Source of the DNA: Clostridia bacterium
GTDB lineage: Bacteria > Bacillota > Peptococcia > Peptococcales > BICA1-8
Assembly: GCA_012720075.1 (NCBI GenBank)
Contig: JAAXZE010000036.1
Coordinates: forward strand, 1-39,903
DNA length: 39,903 nucleotides
Direction of reading: 5' to 3'
Below are positions 25,213 to 32,667 of the stretch, one piece after another. The notes beneath the pieces were generated by a model. It was not told the DNA's origin, made no database searches, and saw only the letters and a list, made by a program, of their open reading frames with translations. The first letter of the stretch is position 1. Each line of letters begins with the position of its first letter. The translations under genes and the position numbers were made by a program.

Positions 25213-25785
25213 ATGCGAAGGGTGAGAGGTGGAAAAAATAAAGATCTGGGACTTTTAGTCAATATGGCTCTTGTTTTGAGCGATGACTGGTTAACTTATC
25301 TATTGGTTTTTCTATGTGCTCTTTTCGGTGTGCTGGTTGGTATGTTGATTGGTAAAGTACCTTCCGTGTTTTTTATCCTGTTGACCGTTTTTTCCTTGAC
25401 TTTGCTTATTACAGGACTCTTTATTGCCTGGGCTATAAACAGGAAAAACAGGATTTTAGAAGCGTTTACCCTAAAAGAGATTTTTAAGGAGCAATATAAT
25501 GCTTTGAGTTTGTTAATAGACGAACTGGAGTATAATTTAAATGCCGAAAATGCTATTCAGGTAAGAAGCACCGCCTGGCAAGAACTTAAAAATAAATATG
25601 TTTATTTTCCCACATATATTTACGATGACCTTTTGCATTTTTATAATTATTTACCGGAGTTAAACAATGTTGATGTTTTAGAGTTTAGAAGAATTATTAA
25701 TGAAGACCTTGATTTGCCGAGTTTGATTGCTCAACTTAAAGAATGGCAGCTGAAGATAAAACGGCAGTTACCCTACTTTGAATGA
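25213..25785 (+). CDS. Hypothetical membrane protein (190 aa)
   Basis: I do not recognise this protein. It has a basic N-terminus, two strong membrane helices (about 28-52 LTYLLVFLCALFGVLVGMLIG and 55-77 VFFILLTVFSLTLLITGLFIAW), then a cytoplasmic helical domain of about 110 residues rich in Leu, Glu, Asn and Tyr. AAAGGTGGG precedes the ATG. A perfect TTGAC-N4-GTCAA dyad sits directly upstream. It lies between a HAD hydrolase and a small hydrophilic protein. Confidence 0.7.
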   Translation: MRRVRGGKNKDLGLLVNMALVLSDDWLTYLLVFLCALFGVLVGMLIGKVPSVFFILLTVFSLTLLITGLFIAWAINRKNRILEAFTLKEIFKEQYNALSLLIDELEYNLNAENAIQVRSTAWQELKNKYVYFPTYIYDDLLHFYNYLPELNNVDVLEFRRIINEDLDLPSLIAQLKEWQLKIKRQLPYFE

Positions 25786-25848
25786 CTGCATAACTCCCAA
25801 ATGTTCTGCTAAAACTAACCTTGACCTTAAAAAGGAGGGTTGGAAAAG

Positions 25849-26061
25849 GTGGACAAAAAGGGAGAAAATAAATTTAAAAATTCTAAGTACTGGTTTGAGA
25901 TTGGGGAAAATATGAATGAAGAGCTGGAAAGAAAAAGAGAAGAATTTGTCCGCAATATAGCTCAAAGGGAAACAGGTATCTCCGCTGATTTGCAGAAGTT
26001 TCCTGACGGCGTAAAAACAGGGAGTCTAAAAAGGCTTCCCTCCAATAAAAGCGAGGAATAG
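25849..26061 (+). CDS. Small hydrophilic protein (70 aa), unknown
   Basis: This is a highly charged, probably helical small protein (EELERKREEFVRNIAQRE) with no cysteine and no membrane segment. The GTG at 25849 was chosen because AGGAGG ends ten bases upstream; the ORF-track TTG is only one base from that site. The strong ribosome binding site and the terminator directly after the stop support a real gene. No family recognised. Confidence 0.6.
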   Translation: MDKKGENKFKNSKYWFEIGENMNEELERKREEFVRNIAQRETGISADLQKFPDGVKTGSLKRLPSNKSEE

Positions 26062-26071
26062 TAAAGCCTTT

Positions 26072-26095
26072 AAAGGCCGGGCACACCGGTCTTTT
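26072..26095 (+). terminator. Intrinsic terminator
   Basis: AAAGGCCGG/CCGGTCTTT stem (one G-T pair) with a GCACA loop and a short T run, just before the MGMT gene. Confidence 0.7.
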
Positions 26096-26102
26096 CACAT
26101 GA

Positions 26103-26639
26103 ATGAACGGGGGGAAAAGAGGAGTGGCAGAGCAAATATCTTTCACATTTTACAACAGTCCTGTTGGGAAGATAGGACTGGCAGCAACCGGCAAAGGGCT
26201 GGCTGCGTTAGATTTTATTAATCCATTAGCTAACGAAGACTATTTGAAATTATTAAAGAATAGATATCCCAATTTTGAGTTAATAAAGGACGGAAAGTAT
26301 ATTAAGGAACCTCTTAATCAATTAAAAGAATATTTTTCCGGACACAGGAAACGGTTTTCCTGTCCTTTGGATTTAAAAGGCACGCCTTTCCAGTTAAAGG
26401 TTTGGCAGGCGTTGCAAGCGATACCTTTTGGGCAGACTGTCAGTTATGAAGAAATAGCTTTAAAAATCGGAAATCCGAAGGCAGTAAGAGCTGTAGGACA
26501 AGCTAACGGAAAGAACCCGGTTGCTATCATCGTTCCATGTCATCGGGTCATTAGAAAATCCGGAGATTTAGGCGGTTACAGCAGCGGTTTGGAAATAAAA
26601 AAATTTCTTTTGGATTGGGAGCAAAGATTAAGCAGGTGA
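26103..26639 (+). CDS. ogt: Methylated-DNA--[protein]-cysteine S-methyltransferase
   Basis: This suicide repair protein moves the methyl group from O6-methylguanine in DNA to its own cysteine. The active-site motif VPCHRVIRKSG and the DNA-binding helix-turn-helix region VSYEEIALKIGNPKAVRAVGQA are intact, with GGYSSGLEIKKFLLDWE at the end. At 178 aa it has an N-terminal domain of Ogt/MGMT type. The ATG at 26103 has no clear ribosome binding site; a GTG at 26124 lies directly after GAGGA. The next gene starts 6 bp after the stop. Confidence 0.92.
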   Translation: MNGGKRGVAEQISFTFYNSPVGKIGLAATGKGLAALDFINPLANEDYLKLLKNRYPNFELIKDGKYIKEPLNQLKEYFSGHRKRFSCPLDLKGTPFQLKVWQALQAIPFGQTVSYEEIALKIGNPKAVRAVGQANGKNPVAIIVPCHRVIRKSGDLGGYSSGLEIKKFLLDWEQRLSR

Positions 26640-26645
26640 TGGATA

Positions 26646-27548
26646 ATGGATAATTTAACCCATGGCATAACAGGGATAGGAATCGGCTATTTGGCTCAGG
26701 AATTGCTGGTTGGCCCGGAACCCGGCTTGATAACCTGTGCTTTGCTGGCTTCCCAGTTCCCTGACTTGGATGTAATATTAGGGGCAAAGAGTAAAACGGC
26801 TTATCTTAAACACCATCGGGGTTTTAGTCATTCCATATTGTTTTCTCCTCTATATGCCGCCCTTATTGCCTTTACAGTAAATTTATTTATTCCGGAAGCA
26901 AACTTTTCCCATCTGTTTTTGGTGAGCCTTTTGTCTTTAGGTCTTCACCTTTTTTTAGATTTATTAAATGCTTATGGAACAAAACTTCTTTGGCCCCTTT
27001 CCCACCAACGTTTTGCCTGGGATATATTAATGATTGTCGACCCGGTAATCATCATAATCTTTACCTTGGGTTTGGGCCTTTACATTTATACCGGTCAAGA
27101 AGAACTTCTGTTTTCTATATTTCCTTTATTAGGACTATATGTACTGACCATGTTGAATTTTCGGCTAAAAGCAGGACACCGTCTGGGGAAAATTTTTAAG
27201 GACGGCAGGATAACTTTGTTGCCTCCTCTTTTAGGCTTGAGAAAATGGAATTTTATTGTTGAGCGGTGTGGGACTTACTATCTGGGACAGGTTGATTCTT
27301 TTTCCGGAGAAATAACGATCAAGGAAGAATTATTTCCTGAAGAAGAATGCCCTTCCGTTTTAGCTTCCAAAGAGGATCCGGAGGTAAAAATATTTTTGGA
27401 TTTTGCCCGTTTCCCCTGGTATTCTATAGAGAAGCAAGATCAAGATACGGTGATTAAATGGTCTGATTTAAGATACAAGCTCAGAGAAAAGGAACATTTT
27501 ACTTTAACAGCAAAATCTAAAGAAGAAATACTTTGGAAAGCAAATTAG
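26646..27548 (+). CDS. Membrane-bound metal-dependent hydrolase (YdjM/DUF457 family)
   Basis: This multi-helix membrane protein has the family's scattered metal ligands: H6 in LTHGITG, DLD in SQFPDLDVILG, HHRGFSHS, and DLLNAYGTKLLWPLS. About four or five hydrophobic segments fill the first 180 residues. A soluble C-terminal part of about 110 residues follows. Total length is 300 aa. The family includes E. coli YdjM, an SOS-inducible protein, and placement after an alkylation-repair gene hints at a DNA-damage or stress context; that link is inference. AGGTGATGG precedes the ATG. Confidence 0.82.
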   Translation: MDNLTHGITGIGIGYLAQELLVGPEPGLITCALLASQFPDLDVILGAKSKTAYLKHHRGFSHSILFSPLYAALIAFTVNLFIPEANFSHLFLVSLLSLGLHLFLDLLNAYGTKLLWPLSHQRFAWDILMIVDPVIIIIFTLGLGLYIYTGQEELLFSIFPLLGLYVLTMLNFRLKAGHRLGKIFKDGRITLLPPLLGLRKWNFIVERCGTYYLGQVDSFSGEITIKEELFPEEECPSVLASKEDPEVKIFLDFARFPWYSIEKQDQDTVIKWSDLRYKLREKEHFTLTAKSKEEILWKAN

Positions 27549-27588
27549 GGATTATTGGTCTATAGACTAATAAATCCCTTATATTTTT
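27548..27588 (+). terminator. Intrinsic terminator
   Basis: GGGATT-ATTGGTC/GACTAAT-AAATCCC stem with a TATA loop and one bulge, then TTATATTTTT. It begins at the stop codon of the hydrolase gene. Confidence 0.7.
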
Positions 27589-27653
27589 AACTGGAAAAAG
27601 TTACGAAAATCAATAATTCCTTTAAATGTAGCATTCAAAGGCGGTATTGTTTA

Positions 27654-27690
27654 AATTTTTCTTAAGAAAAATTATTTTCCGGAAGGAAAA
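27654..27690. promoter_or_regulatory. Palindromes upstream of lutC (candidate operator)
   Basis: A perfect 20-bp palindrome AATTTTTCTTAAGAAAAATT (27654-27673) is followed by TTTTCC-GGAA-GGAAAA (27675-27690). Both lie 70-105 bp upstream of the lutC start in an otherwise gene-free stretch. No convincing promoter hexamers identified. Confidence 0.4.
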
Positions 27691-27757
27691 ACAACAGAAA
27701 TTAAAGAATATTTCAACTAGGTTTAATAAAAATAATTAAAGTGAGGAGTGAGGATAA

Positions 27758-28351
27758 ATGAATGGCCAAGTTATAGACTGGAGGCCCTATTTGCCCAAAA
27801 GTGCCGGAAAAGAAGAACTATATGAGCAATTTAAACAAAAAGCTGAGGCACTCACGGTAAAAGTTATCCGGGTATCAACTAAAGAAGAAGCGGAAAAAGC
27901 AATTGTTGAGGTTATGAAAGAATTTAATGTCAAGAAAGCCGCAGCCGCACCTCTAACCTTAGTAAACTCTCAAGTCATTAAAGAAGAAGCGAAAAAAGAG
28001 GGGATTGATTTAGGTCTGGAACAAGATAAGGATTGGATTGAACAGTCTGATTTCGGTATTTCCGAATTTGATATCGGCATTGCCGAACTTGGAACTGTTG
28101 TCCAAGATGCTCAAAGTATACATGAAAGATTAGTTTCCATGTTGCCTCCTACCCATTTGGCAATTATTGAAACTAAAACAATTGTTGATACTTTTGCAGA
28201 TTCTTTACAGATAATTCAAAAAGCTTATAACGGTAATCCGCCCCATTATATTGCATATGTTACAGGACCCAGTAAGACGGCAGATATAGAGAGAGTGCTT
28301 ACCATAGGTGTTCATGGACCCAGCAAAGTAATATATGTATGTATTGGTTAA
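27758..28351 (+). CDS. lutC: LUD-domain protein LutC
   Basis: This LutC/YkgG-type protein is the LUD-only subunit of the LutABC lactate oxidation system. The LUD core is seen in DFGISEFDIGIAELGTVV and SMLPPTHLAIIETKTIVDTFADSL, and the C-terminal HYIAYVTGPSKTADIE with GVHGPSKVIYVCIG matches the family. Length is 197 aa. AGTGAGGAG precedes the ATG. It lies 23 bp upstream of the LutBA fusion and is almost certainly co-transcribed with it. Regulation by the nearby Crp/Fnr or Rex protein is plausible but unproven. Confidence 0.9.
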   Translation: MNGQVIDWRPYLPKSAGKEELYEQFKQKAEALTVKVIRVSTKEEAEKAIVEVMKEFNVKKAAAAPLTLVNSQVIKEEAKKEGIDLGLEQDKDWIEQSDFGISEFDIGIAELGTVVQDAQSIHERLVSMLPPTHLAIIETKTIVDTFADSLQIIQKAYNGNPPHYIAYVTGPSKTADIERVLTIGVHGPSKVIYVCIG

Positions 28352-28374
28352 TTAAATGGGAGGAGTGAGTTTTT

Positions 28375-30561
28375 ATGCCAATAGATTATTCATTTAAAGC
28401 GCGAATTGAAGCTGCTCTTAACAACCAAGGGATTAGAAATGCCCTGGGTAAATTCGGTAAAGACTTTCCTATTTCCAGGGCTAAGGTATATGAAGGCATT
28501 GATTTTGAAGCCCTGAGAAAAGAGGTCGCCAAAGTAAAAAGCAACGGAGCTGCTAAATTTGAACAATTGGCTGACCAGTTCGAGAAAAACCTTACTAACA
28601 GAGGAGCAAAGGTTCACAGAGCTGAAACGGGTGCTGACGTATATCAAATATTAAGAGATATTGCCAAAGCACGTAACGCCAAGAAAGTGGTAAAATCCAA
28701 ATCCATGGCCTCAGAAGAAATCCATTTAAATAAACATGTCGAAGATCAATTGGAAATGATTGAAACCGACCTGGGCGAATGGATTATTCAGCAGATTAAC
28801 GAAAAACCTTCCCATATGGTAATGCCGGCCATTCATTTATCCAAAGAAAAGTGTGCCGACGTCTTTTCTGATGCCTTAGGTTATCGAGTAGAAGTCGATA
28901 TTCCTTTAATGGTTAAATTAGCCAGGAAAAATTTGCGGCAAGAATTCCTTACTGCTGATATAGGTATTTCAGGCTGCAATATTGCTGTTGCCGAAACGGG
29001 AACTATGTGTATTTTTACCAATGAAGGCAATGCCCGTTTAACAGCATCCTTGCCGCCGGTTCATGTAATATTGTTAGGCTACGAAAAACTGGTTGAAAAA
29101 TTTGAAGATGTAGGACCTATTGCCAAAGCTTTGGCGAAAAGCGCAACCGCTCAACCGATAACCAGTTATGTAACCATGATTTCCGGACCTACTCAAACCT
29201 TGGATGCCAATGGAAATGTAGTTGACAAAGAGTTGCATGTTATTCTGTTAGATAACGGTCGAAGAAAATTGTTAACAGATCCGGTGTTCAAAGAGGCAGG
29301 ACAATGCATTCGCTGTGGTTCCTGTATCAACGTTTGCCCGGTTTATCAATTGCTGAGCGGTCATGTTTACGGTCATATTTATCCCGGTGGAATAGGAGTA
29401 ATTTTAACTACGTTCTTTGATGGTTTTGAAGCGGTAGAAAAAATTCAAGATTTATGTATAAGCTGCGGACGTTGTCGGGATTTCTGCCCGGGTAAAATAG
29501 ACATTCCCAATTTAATCCTTGAAGTCCGCCGTCGGGTTAGACAACAAATTCCTCTCCCGGGTATGCAAAACTTAATTGTCGGTTCACTCTTGCCAAAGAA
29601 AGGCTTGTTCCAGTTTGGTTTACGGCAAGCTTCCTGGGCTACGTCAATGTTTGCCTCAGAAGGTAAAGACGGTAAAAAATATGTCCGCAATCTGCCTTTT
29701 GGTTTTGGTAGATTGGCTGATTGGCGCAGTCTGCCGGCTTTCCCTGCCAAGCCCTTTAGAGAAAGAATTAAATCCATTAAACAAAATCCCGTTAACAAGA
29801 AAGGCAAAATTGCTTTCTTTGGCGGTTGCGTAATTGATTATGCTTATCCGGAAATCGGAGAATCCTTGGTGCGGCTGGCCAATAAGTTAGGGGTCGAAGT
29901 AGAATATCCTGAACAAAGCTGCTGTGGCGCTCCTGCTTTCTACATGGGCCGTCAAGATGTTACTGCTACCATAGCTAAACAGAATCTGGACAATTTTGCT
30001 AAAGATGAATACCAATATATTGTGACGGCATGCCCGACCTGTACCGAAGTATTAAAGGAAAACTGGATCCATGTATTACAAAATGACCCGGCTGCCAAAG
30101 CTAAAGCTGAAAAGGTTTCCGCCAAAGCTATAGATGCCATCAAATTAATTCATAATCTAACTAAAGGTGACCAGGCTGCAGAGAAAGAAGTAGCCGCCCT
30201 TAGTGAAGTAGCTTGTCCCAATAAAGTCAAAGTAACTTATCACGATTCCTGTCACTTAAATCGTTCCTTAGGCATTAAAGCTGAGCCTAGAGAAGTAATT
30301 AAGGACATTAAAAATGTGGAATTTGTGGAAATGGTTGATTCCGATGTATGCTGCGGATTTGGCGGTTCCTACTCCATTAAACTGAGGGAAATTTCCAAAG
30401 TTATGTTGGAAGGTAAATTGAAAAATATTGAAGAGACCGGTGCCGACATTGTTTGTGCCGACTGTCCCGGTTGCATTATGCAGCTTAGAGGTGGACTTGA
30501 TAATAAGAAATCCAATATTCGGGCCCTCCATACCCTGGAATTGTTGGATGGCAAATTCTAA
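28375..30561 (+). CDS. LutB-LutA fusion: LUD domain, 4Fe-4S ferredoxin and CCG-domain lactate oxidation protein
   Basis: This 728-aa protein combines two Lut subunits. Residues about 1-300 are a LutB-type LUD domain (ISGCNIAVAETGTMCIFTNEGNAR, SGPTQTLD). Two 4Fe-4S motifs follow: CIRCGSCINVCP from C311 and CISCGRCRDFCP from C361. A LutA-like part with two CCG cysteine-rich domains ends the protein (FFGGCVIDYAYPEIGE, QSCCGAP, YHDSCHLNR, SDVCCGFGGSY, CADCPGC). CCG domains are shared with heterodisulfide reductase HdrB and GlcF. Similar fusions (LdhH-like) act in lactate dehydrogenases of sulfate reducers. No lactate permease or FAD subunit is adjacent, so substrate and electron acceptor remain open. 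GGAGG precedes the ATG. Confidence 0.9.
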   Translation: MPIDYSFKARIEAALNNQGIRNALGKFGKDFPISRAKVYEGIDFEALRKEVAKVKSNGAAKFEQLADQFEKNLTNRGAKVHRAETGADVYQILRDIAKARNAKKVVKSKSMASEEIHLNKHVEDQLEMIETDLGEWIIQQINEKPSHMVMPAIHLSKEKCADVFSDALGYRVEVDIPLMVKLARKNLRQEFLTADIGISGCNIAVAETGTMCIFTNEGNARLTASLPPVHVILLGYEKLVEKFEDVGPIAKALAKSATAQPITSYVTMISGPTQTLDANGNVVDKELHVILLDNGRRKLLTDPVFKEAGQCIRCGSCINVCPVYQLLSGHVYGHIYPGGIGVILTTFFDGFEAVEKIQDLCISCGRCRDFCPGKIDIPNLILEVRRRVRQQIPLPGMQNLIVGSLLPKKGLFQFGLRQASWATSMFASEGKDGKKYVRNLPFGFGRLADWRSLPAFPAKPFRERIKSIKQNPVNKKGKIAFFGGCVIDYAYPEIGESLVRLANKLGVEVEYPEQSCCGAPAFYMGRQDVTATIAKQNLDNFAKDEYQYIVTACPTCTEVLKENWIHVLQNDPAAKAKAEKVSAKAIDAIKLIHNLTKGDQAAEKEVAALSEVACPNKVKVTYHDSCHLNRSLGIKAEPREVIKDIKNVEFVEMVDSDVCCGFGGSYSIKLREISKVMLEGKLKNIEETGADIVCADCPGCIMQLRGGLDNKKSNIRALHTLELLDGKF

Positions 30562-30588
30562 AAAAAGCTCCCTGCGGGGAGCTTTTTT
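30561..30588. terminator. Bidirectional intrinsic terminator
   Basis: AAAAAAGCTCCC-TGCG-GGGAGCTTTTTT. It serves the LutBA gene and the convergent Crp/Fnr gene. Confidence 0.9.
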
Positions 30589-30598
30589 AAATACTTCA

Positions 30599-31282
30599 TC
30601 AGATATTTTGACAATAGTCACATAGTTTATTTGAAAAGATAAAAGTTTTATTTTTAGTTTCCAAAATGTTTTTTTGCCGCATATCTTTGAGGATATTGGC
30701 TACCGTAACTCGGGAGAGACCTAATAACTCTGCCAATTGGGTCTGAGTTAAACGCAGATAAACCATTAACTTATCCTCTTGTTTTTCCCCAAAGGTGTCG
30801 GAGAGCAAGCAAAAAAGGCGGCATAACCTTTGTGGAGGAGAGTAGAAAAGCAATCCTTGGTATAATGAAAGGAGCATCTTATATTTTAAATGCAAGTATT
30901 TTATTATATCGGAAGCTACCAAAGGGTCTTTTTCTAACAGGGAGGTCAATTGGTGCTCGGTGAGCTTTACCAGATGACAGTTGCCCATGGTGGTAACAAA
31001 AATAGAGCTGCTGTTATCACCGGTAGGAAAACCTTCGTAAATGATTCCGCCGGTTCCTATAATGGACACCAATTTTTCTTCACCCTGGTAATTGACCAGA
31101 GAAATTTTCATATTTCCGCTTACTATGTAAAACAAATCGTTGCAGCGAACGCCCGGAGATATTATAATCGCACCTTTGGGAAATACTTTTTCGGTACCAA
31201 ATTTTAAATACCTTTTTATGCCGGGATAGCTGGCAGTCATCCAAGGCGAAACGGCATCTTTTAGTGTGCAGGAACTTTTCAC
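30599..31282 (-). CDS. Crp/Fnr-family transcriptional regulator
   Basis: The N-terminal cyclic-nucleotide-binding-like beta-barrel (about 20-140) is followed by a winged HTH_Crp domain (LTQTQLAELLGLSRVTVANILKDMRQKN, about 175-205). The protein is 227 aa. It lacks an N-terminal FNR-type cysteine cluster for a 4Fe-4S sensor, but has a C-terminal CDYC motif. The effector is unknown; homologs include CprK and other anaerobic metabolism activators. It starts with GTG, six bases after GGAGGT. It converges on lutBA and diverges from rex, so control of the lut genes or rex is plausible. An inverted repeat lies in its promoter region. Confidence 0.88.
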   Translation of the reverse strand: MKSSCTLKDAVSPWMTASYPGIKRYLKFGTEKVFPKGAIIISPGVRCNDLFYIVSGNMKISLVNYQGEEKLVSIIGTGGIIYEGFPTGDNSSSIFVTTMGNCHLVKLTEHQLTSLLEKDPLVASDIIKYLHLKYKMLLSLYQGLLFYSPPQRLCRLFCLLSDTFGEKQEDKLMVYLRLTQTQLAELLGLSRVTVANILKDMRQKNILETKNKTFIFSNKLCDYCQNI

Positions 31283-31316
31283 GATTTACCTCCAATTTGC
31301 TGGAATATATATAATA

Positions 31317-31347
31317 GTCTATCCTAATTTAAATATCTAGGGTAGAC
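31317..31347. promoter_or_regulatory. Inverted repeat upstream of the Crp/Fnr gene
   Basis: GTCTATCC-N15-GGGTAGAC, eight-base arms with one wobble mismatch. It lies 35-65 bp upstream of the regulator's GTG, next to an AT-rich -10-like TATTATATATATT on the minus strand. Possible autoregulatory operator. Confidence 0.4.
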
Positions 31348-31407
31348 CTTTTTCAATAATTCTTTAATTAAAGCTTCATAAAGATTTTTTTAAACTTTTT
31401 TCATAGT

Positions 31408-31441
31408 TTGACGATTTTCTAATATTCGTGATAAAATTCAC
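31408..31441 (+). promoter_or_regulatory. rex promoter with embedded GTGA-N6-TCAC palindrome
   Basis: TTGACG (31408-31413), 18 bp, TAAAAT (31432-31437). The -10 hexamer is exactly the six-base spacer of GTGA-TAAAAT-TCAC (31428-31441), which matches the core of both Rex (TTGTGAAN4TTCACAA) and Crp sites. Confidence 0.5.
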
Positions 31442-31562
31442 TTATAGAAAGTATGTGAGTAAACAGAGTTTGGGAAGTATATTGTACAACGGTCCACGAA
31501 CATTTTAAAAATGCTTCTGGGTGGATTGAATTATAAATCACTGGAATTTGGGAGGGTGGAAC

Positions 31563-32216
31563 ATGAGTGCTAAAACCGATAAAATGGTAACGGTACCAAA
31601 AGCCGTAATAAATCGATTGCCCATGTATCACAGATTTCTTTATCAGCTTTTGTTGGAAGGGAAAGAAAAGATTTCTTCTCAGGAACTAAGTCAATTGATG
31701 AGGATAACATCTTCCCAGCTACGGCAAGACTTAAGTTATTTCGGAGAATTTGGGCAGCAAGGTTACGGTTACCGGGTCGAAACATTATATCAGGCCATTT
31801 CGGGCATTCTTGGTTTGGAAAAACAATATACTGCAGTGATAGTAGGTGCCGGAAATATAGGCAGGGCTATTGTTAATTACCCGGGTTTTAGCCGCAGGGG
31901 ATTAAAAATAACGGGCATTTTTGATAATAATCCTAAAAATATCGGCAGCCAGGTTGGAAATCTGACTGTTATGGATGTAGAACATTTAGCTGATTTTTTA
32001 AAAAAATATCCTGTCCAAATAGGAATTGTCAGTACACCGGTACAGGCAGCTCAAAAAGTTGCATATATTTTGATGAAGTCCGGTGTCCGGGGTATTTGGA
32101 ACTTCGCCCCCATAATGTTAGAAAAAAACGGTGATGTTGTCGTTGAAGATATACATCTGGGGGACAGTCTGCTGACTTTATTCTATAGACTGAACGAAAA
32201 AGAAGGAAAAAATTAA
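31563..32216 (+). CDS. rex: Redox-sensing transcriptional repressor Rex
   Basis: This homodimeric repressor senses the NADH/NAD+ ratio and controls fermentation and respiration genes in anaerobes. The winged-helix domain (about 1-75) has VPKAVINRLPMYHRFL and ITSSQLRQDLSYFGEFGQQGYGY. The Rossmann domain has VIVGAGNIGRAI and IFDNNPKNIG, with a domain-swapped C-terminal helix. The ATG at 31563 (217 aa) was chosen because GGGAGGGTGG lies upstream; the ORF-track TTG precedes it. Its promoter contains a Rex/Crp-like palindrome, suggesting autoregulation. Confidence 0.95.
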   Translation: MSAKTDKMVTVPKAVINRLPMYHRFLYQLLLEGKEKISSQELSQLMRITSSQLRQDLSYFGEFGQQGYGYRVETLYQAISGILGLEKQYTAVIVGAGNIGRAIVNYPGFSRRGLKITGIFDNNPKNIGSQVGNLTVMDVEHLADFLKKYPVQIGIVSTPVQAAQKVAYILMKSGVRGIWNFAPIMLEKNGDVVVEDIHLGDSLLTLFYRLNEKEGKN

Positions 32217-32291
32217 AAAAACTTAAAGGTGCCATTAAATATTCTAATTGTTCCGATTTTTTTATTTTTACAGAAATTTTACTCAATACCA

Positions 32292-32320
32292 TTGATTTTA
32301 TATCCAAACTGTTATATAAT
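32292..32320 (+). promoter_or_regulatory. Sigma-A type promoter upstream of the ArsR-type gene
   Basis: TTGATT (32292-32297), 17 bp, TATAAT (32315-32320). About 45 bp upstream of the chosen start. Confidence 0.65.
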
Positions 32321-32366
32321 AACTATAATACAGATGATGTGTTTGGTAAAAGGGGTGATTGATGGA

Positions 32367-32645
32367 ATGGAGGAAAACTTAATCCTACAAGACCTGGAAA
32401 AAATCAAATCGGTCGCGGATCCCCTAAGGGTTAAGATTTTAAAGATTTTGATTGAAAGGCAGGCTACGGTTAAACAGGTAGCTGATTTATTGGGTCATTC
32501 CTCGGCAAAGATGCACTATCATGTTAAAGAATTGGAAAAACAAGGACTAATTCAATTAGTGGAAACCATCGAAAAAGGTGGCATTTTGGAAAAGTACTAT
32601 CGGGCAGTTGCCAAAAGTTATGATATTAACTATAACATCAGTTAG
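32367..32645 (+). CDS. ArsR-type winged-helix transcriptional regulator
   Basis: This 92-aa DNA-binding protein has a helix-turn-helix of the ArsR/HTH_20 type: VADPLRVKILKILIERQATVKQVADLLGHSSAKMHYHVKELEKQGLI. No metal-binding cysteine pair is seen, and the short C-terminal stretch (GGILEKYYRAVAKSYDI) resembles the wing and tail of HTH_20 proteins. The ATG at 32367 was chosen because a promoter TATAAT at 32315 excludes most of the ORF-track N-terminus and GGGGTGA lies about ten bases upstream. The target is unknown. A weak GGCC hairpin with T8 follows the stop. Confidence 0.82.
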   Translation: MEENLILQDLEKIKSVADPLRVKILKILIERQATVKQVADLLGHSSAKMHYHVKELEKQGLIQLVETIEKGGILEKYYRAVAKSYDINYNIS

Positions 32646-32667
32646 GCCGTGGGGCCCTTTTTTTTGA

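Noticed and set aside
31550-31565. GGGAGGGTGGAACATG resembling the T-box AGGGTGG word
   Set aside because: It is the rex ribosome binding site and start; there is no T-box stem I, specifier loop or following terminator.
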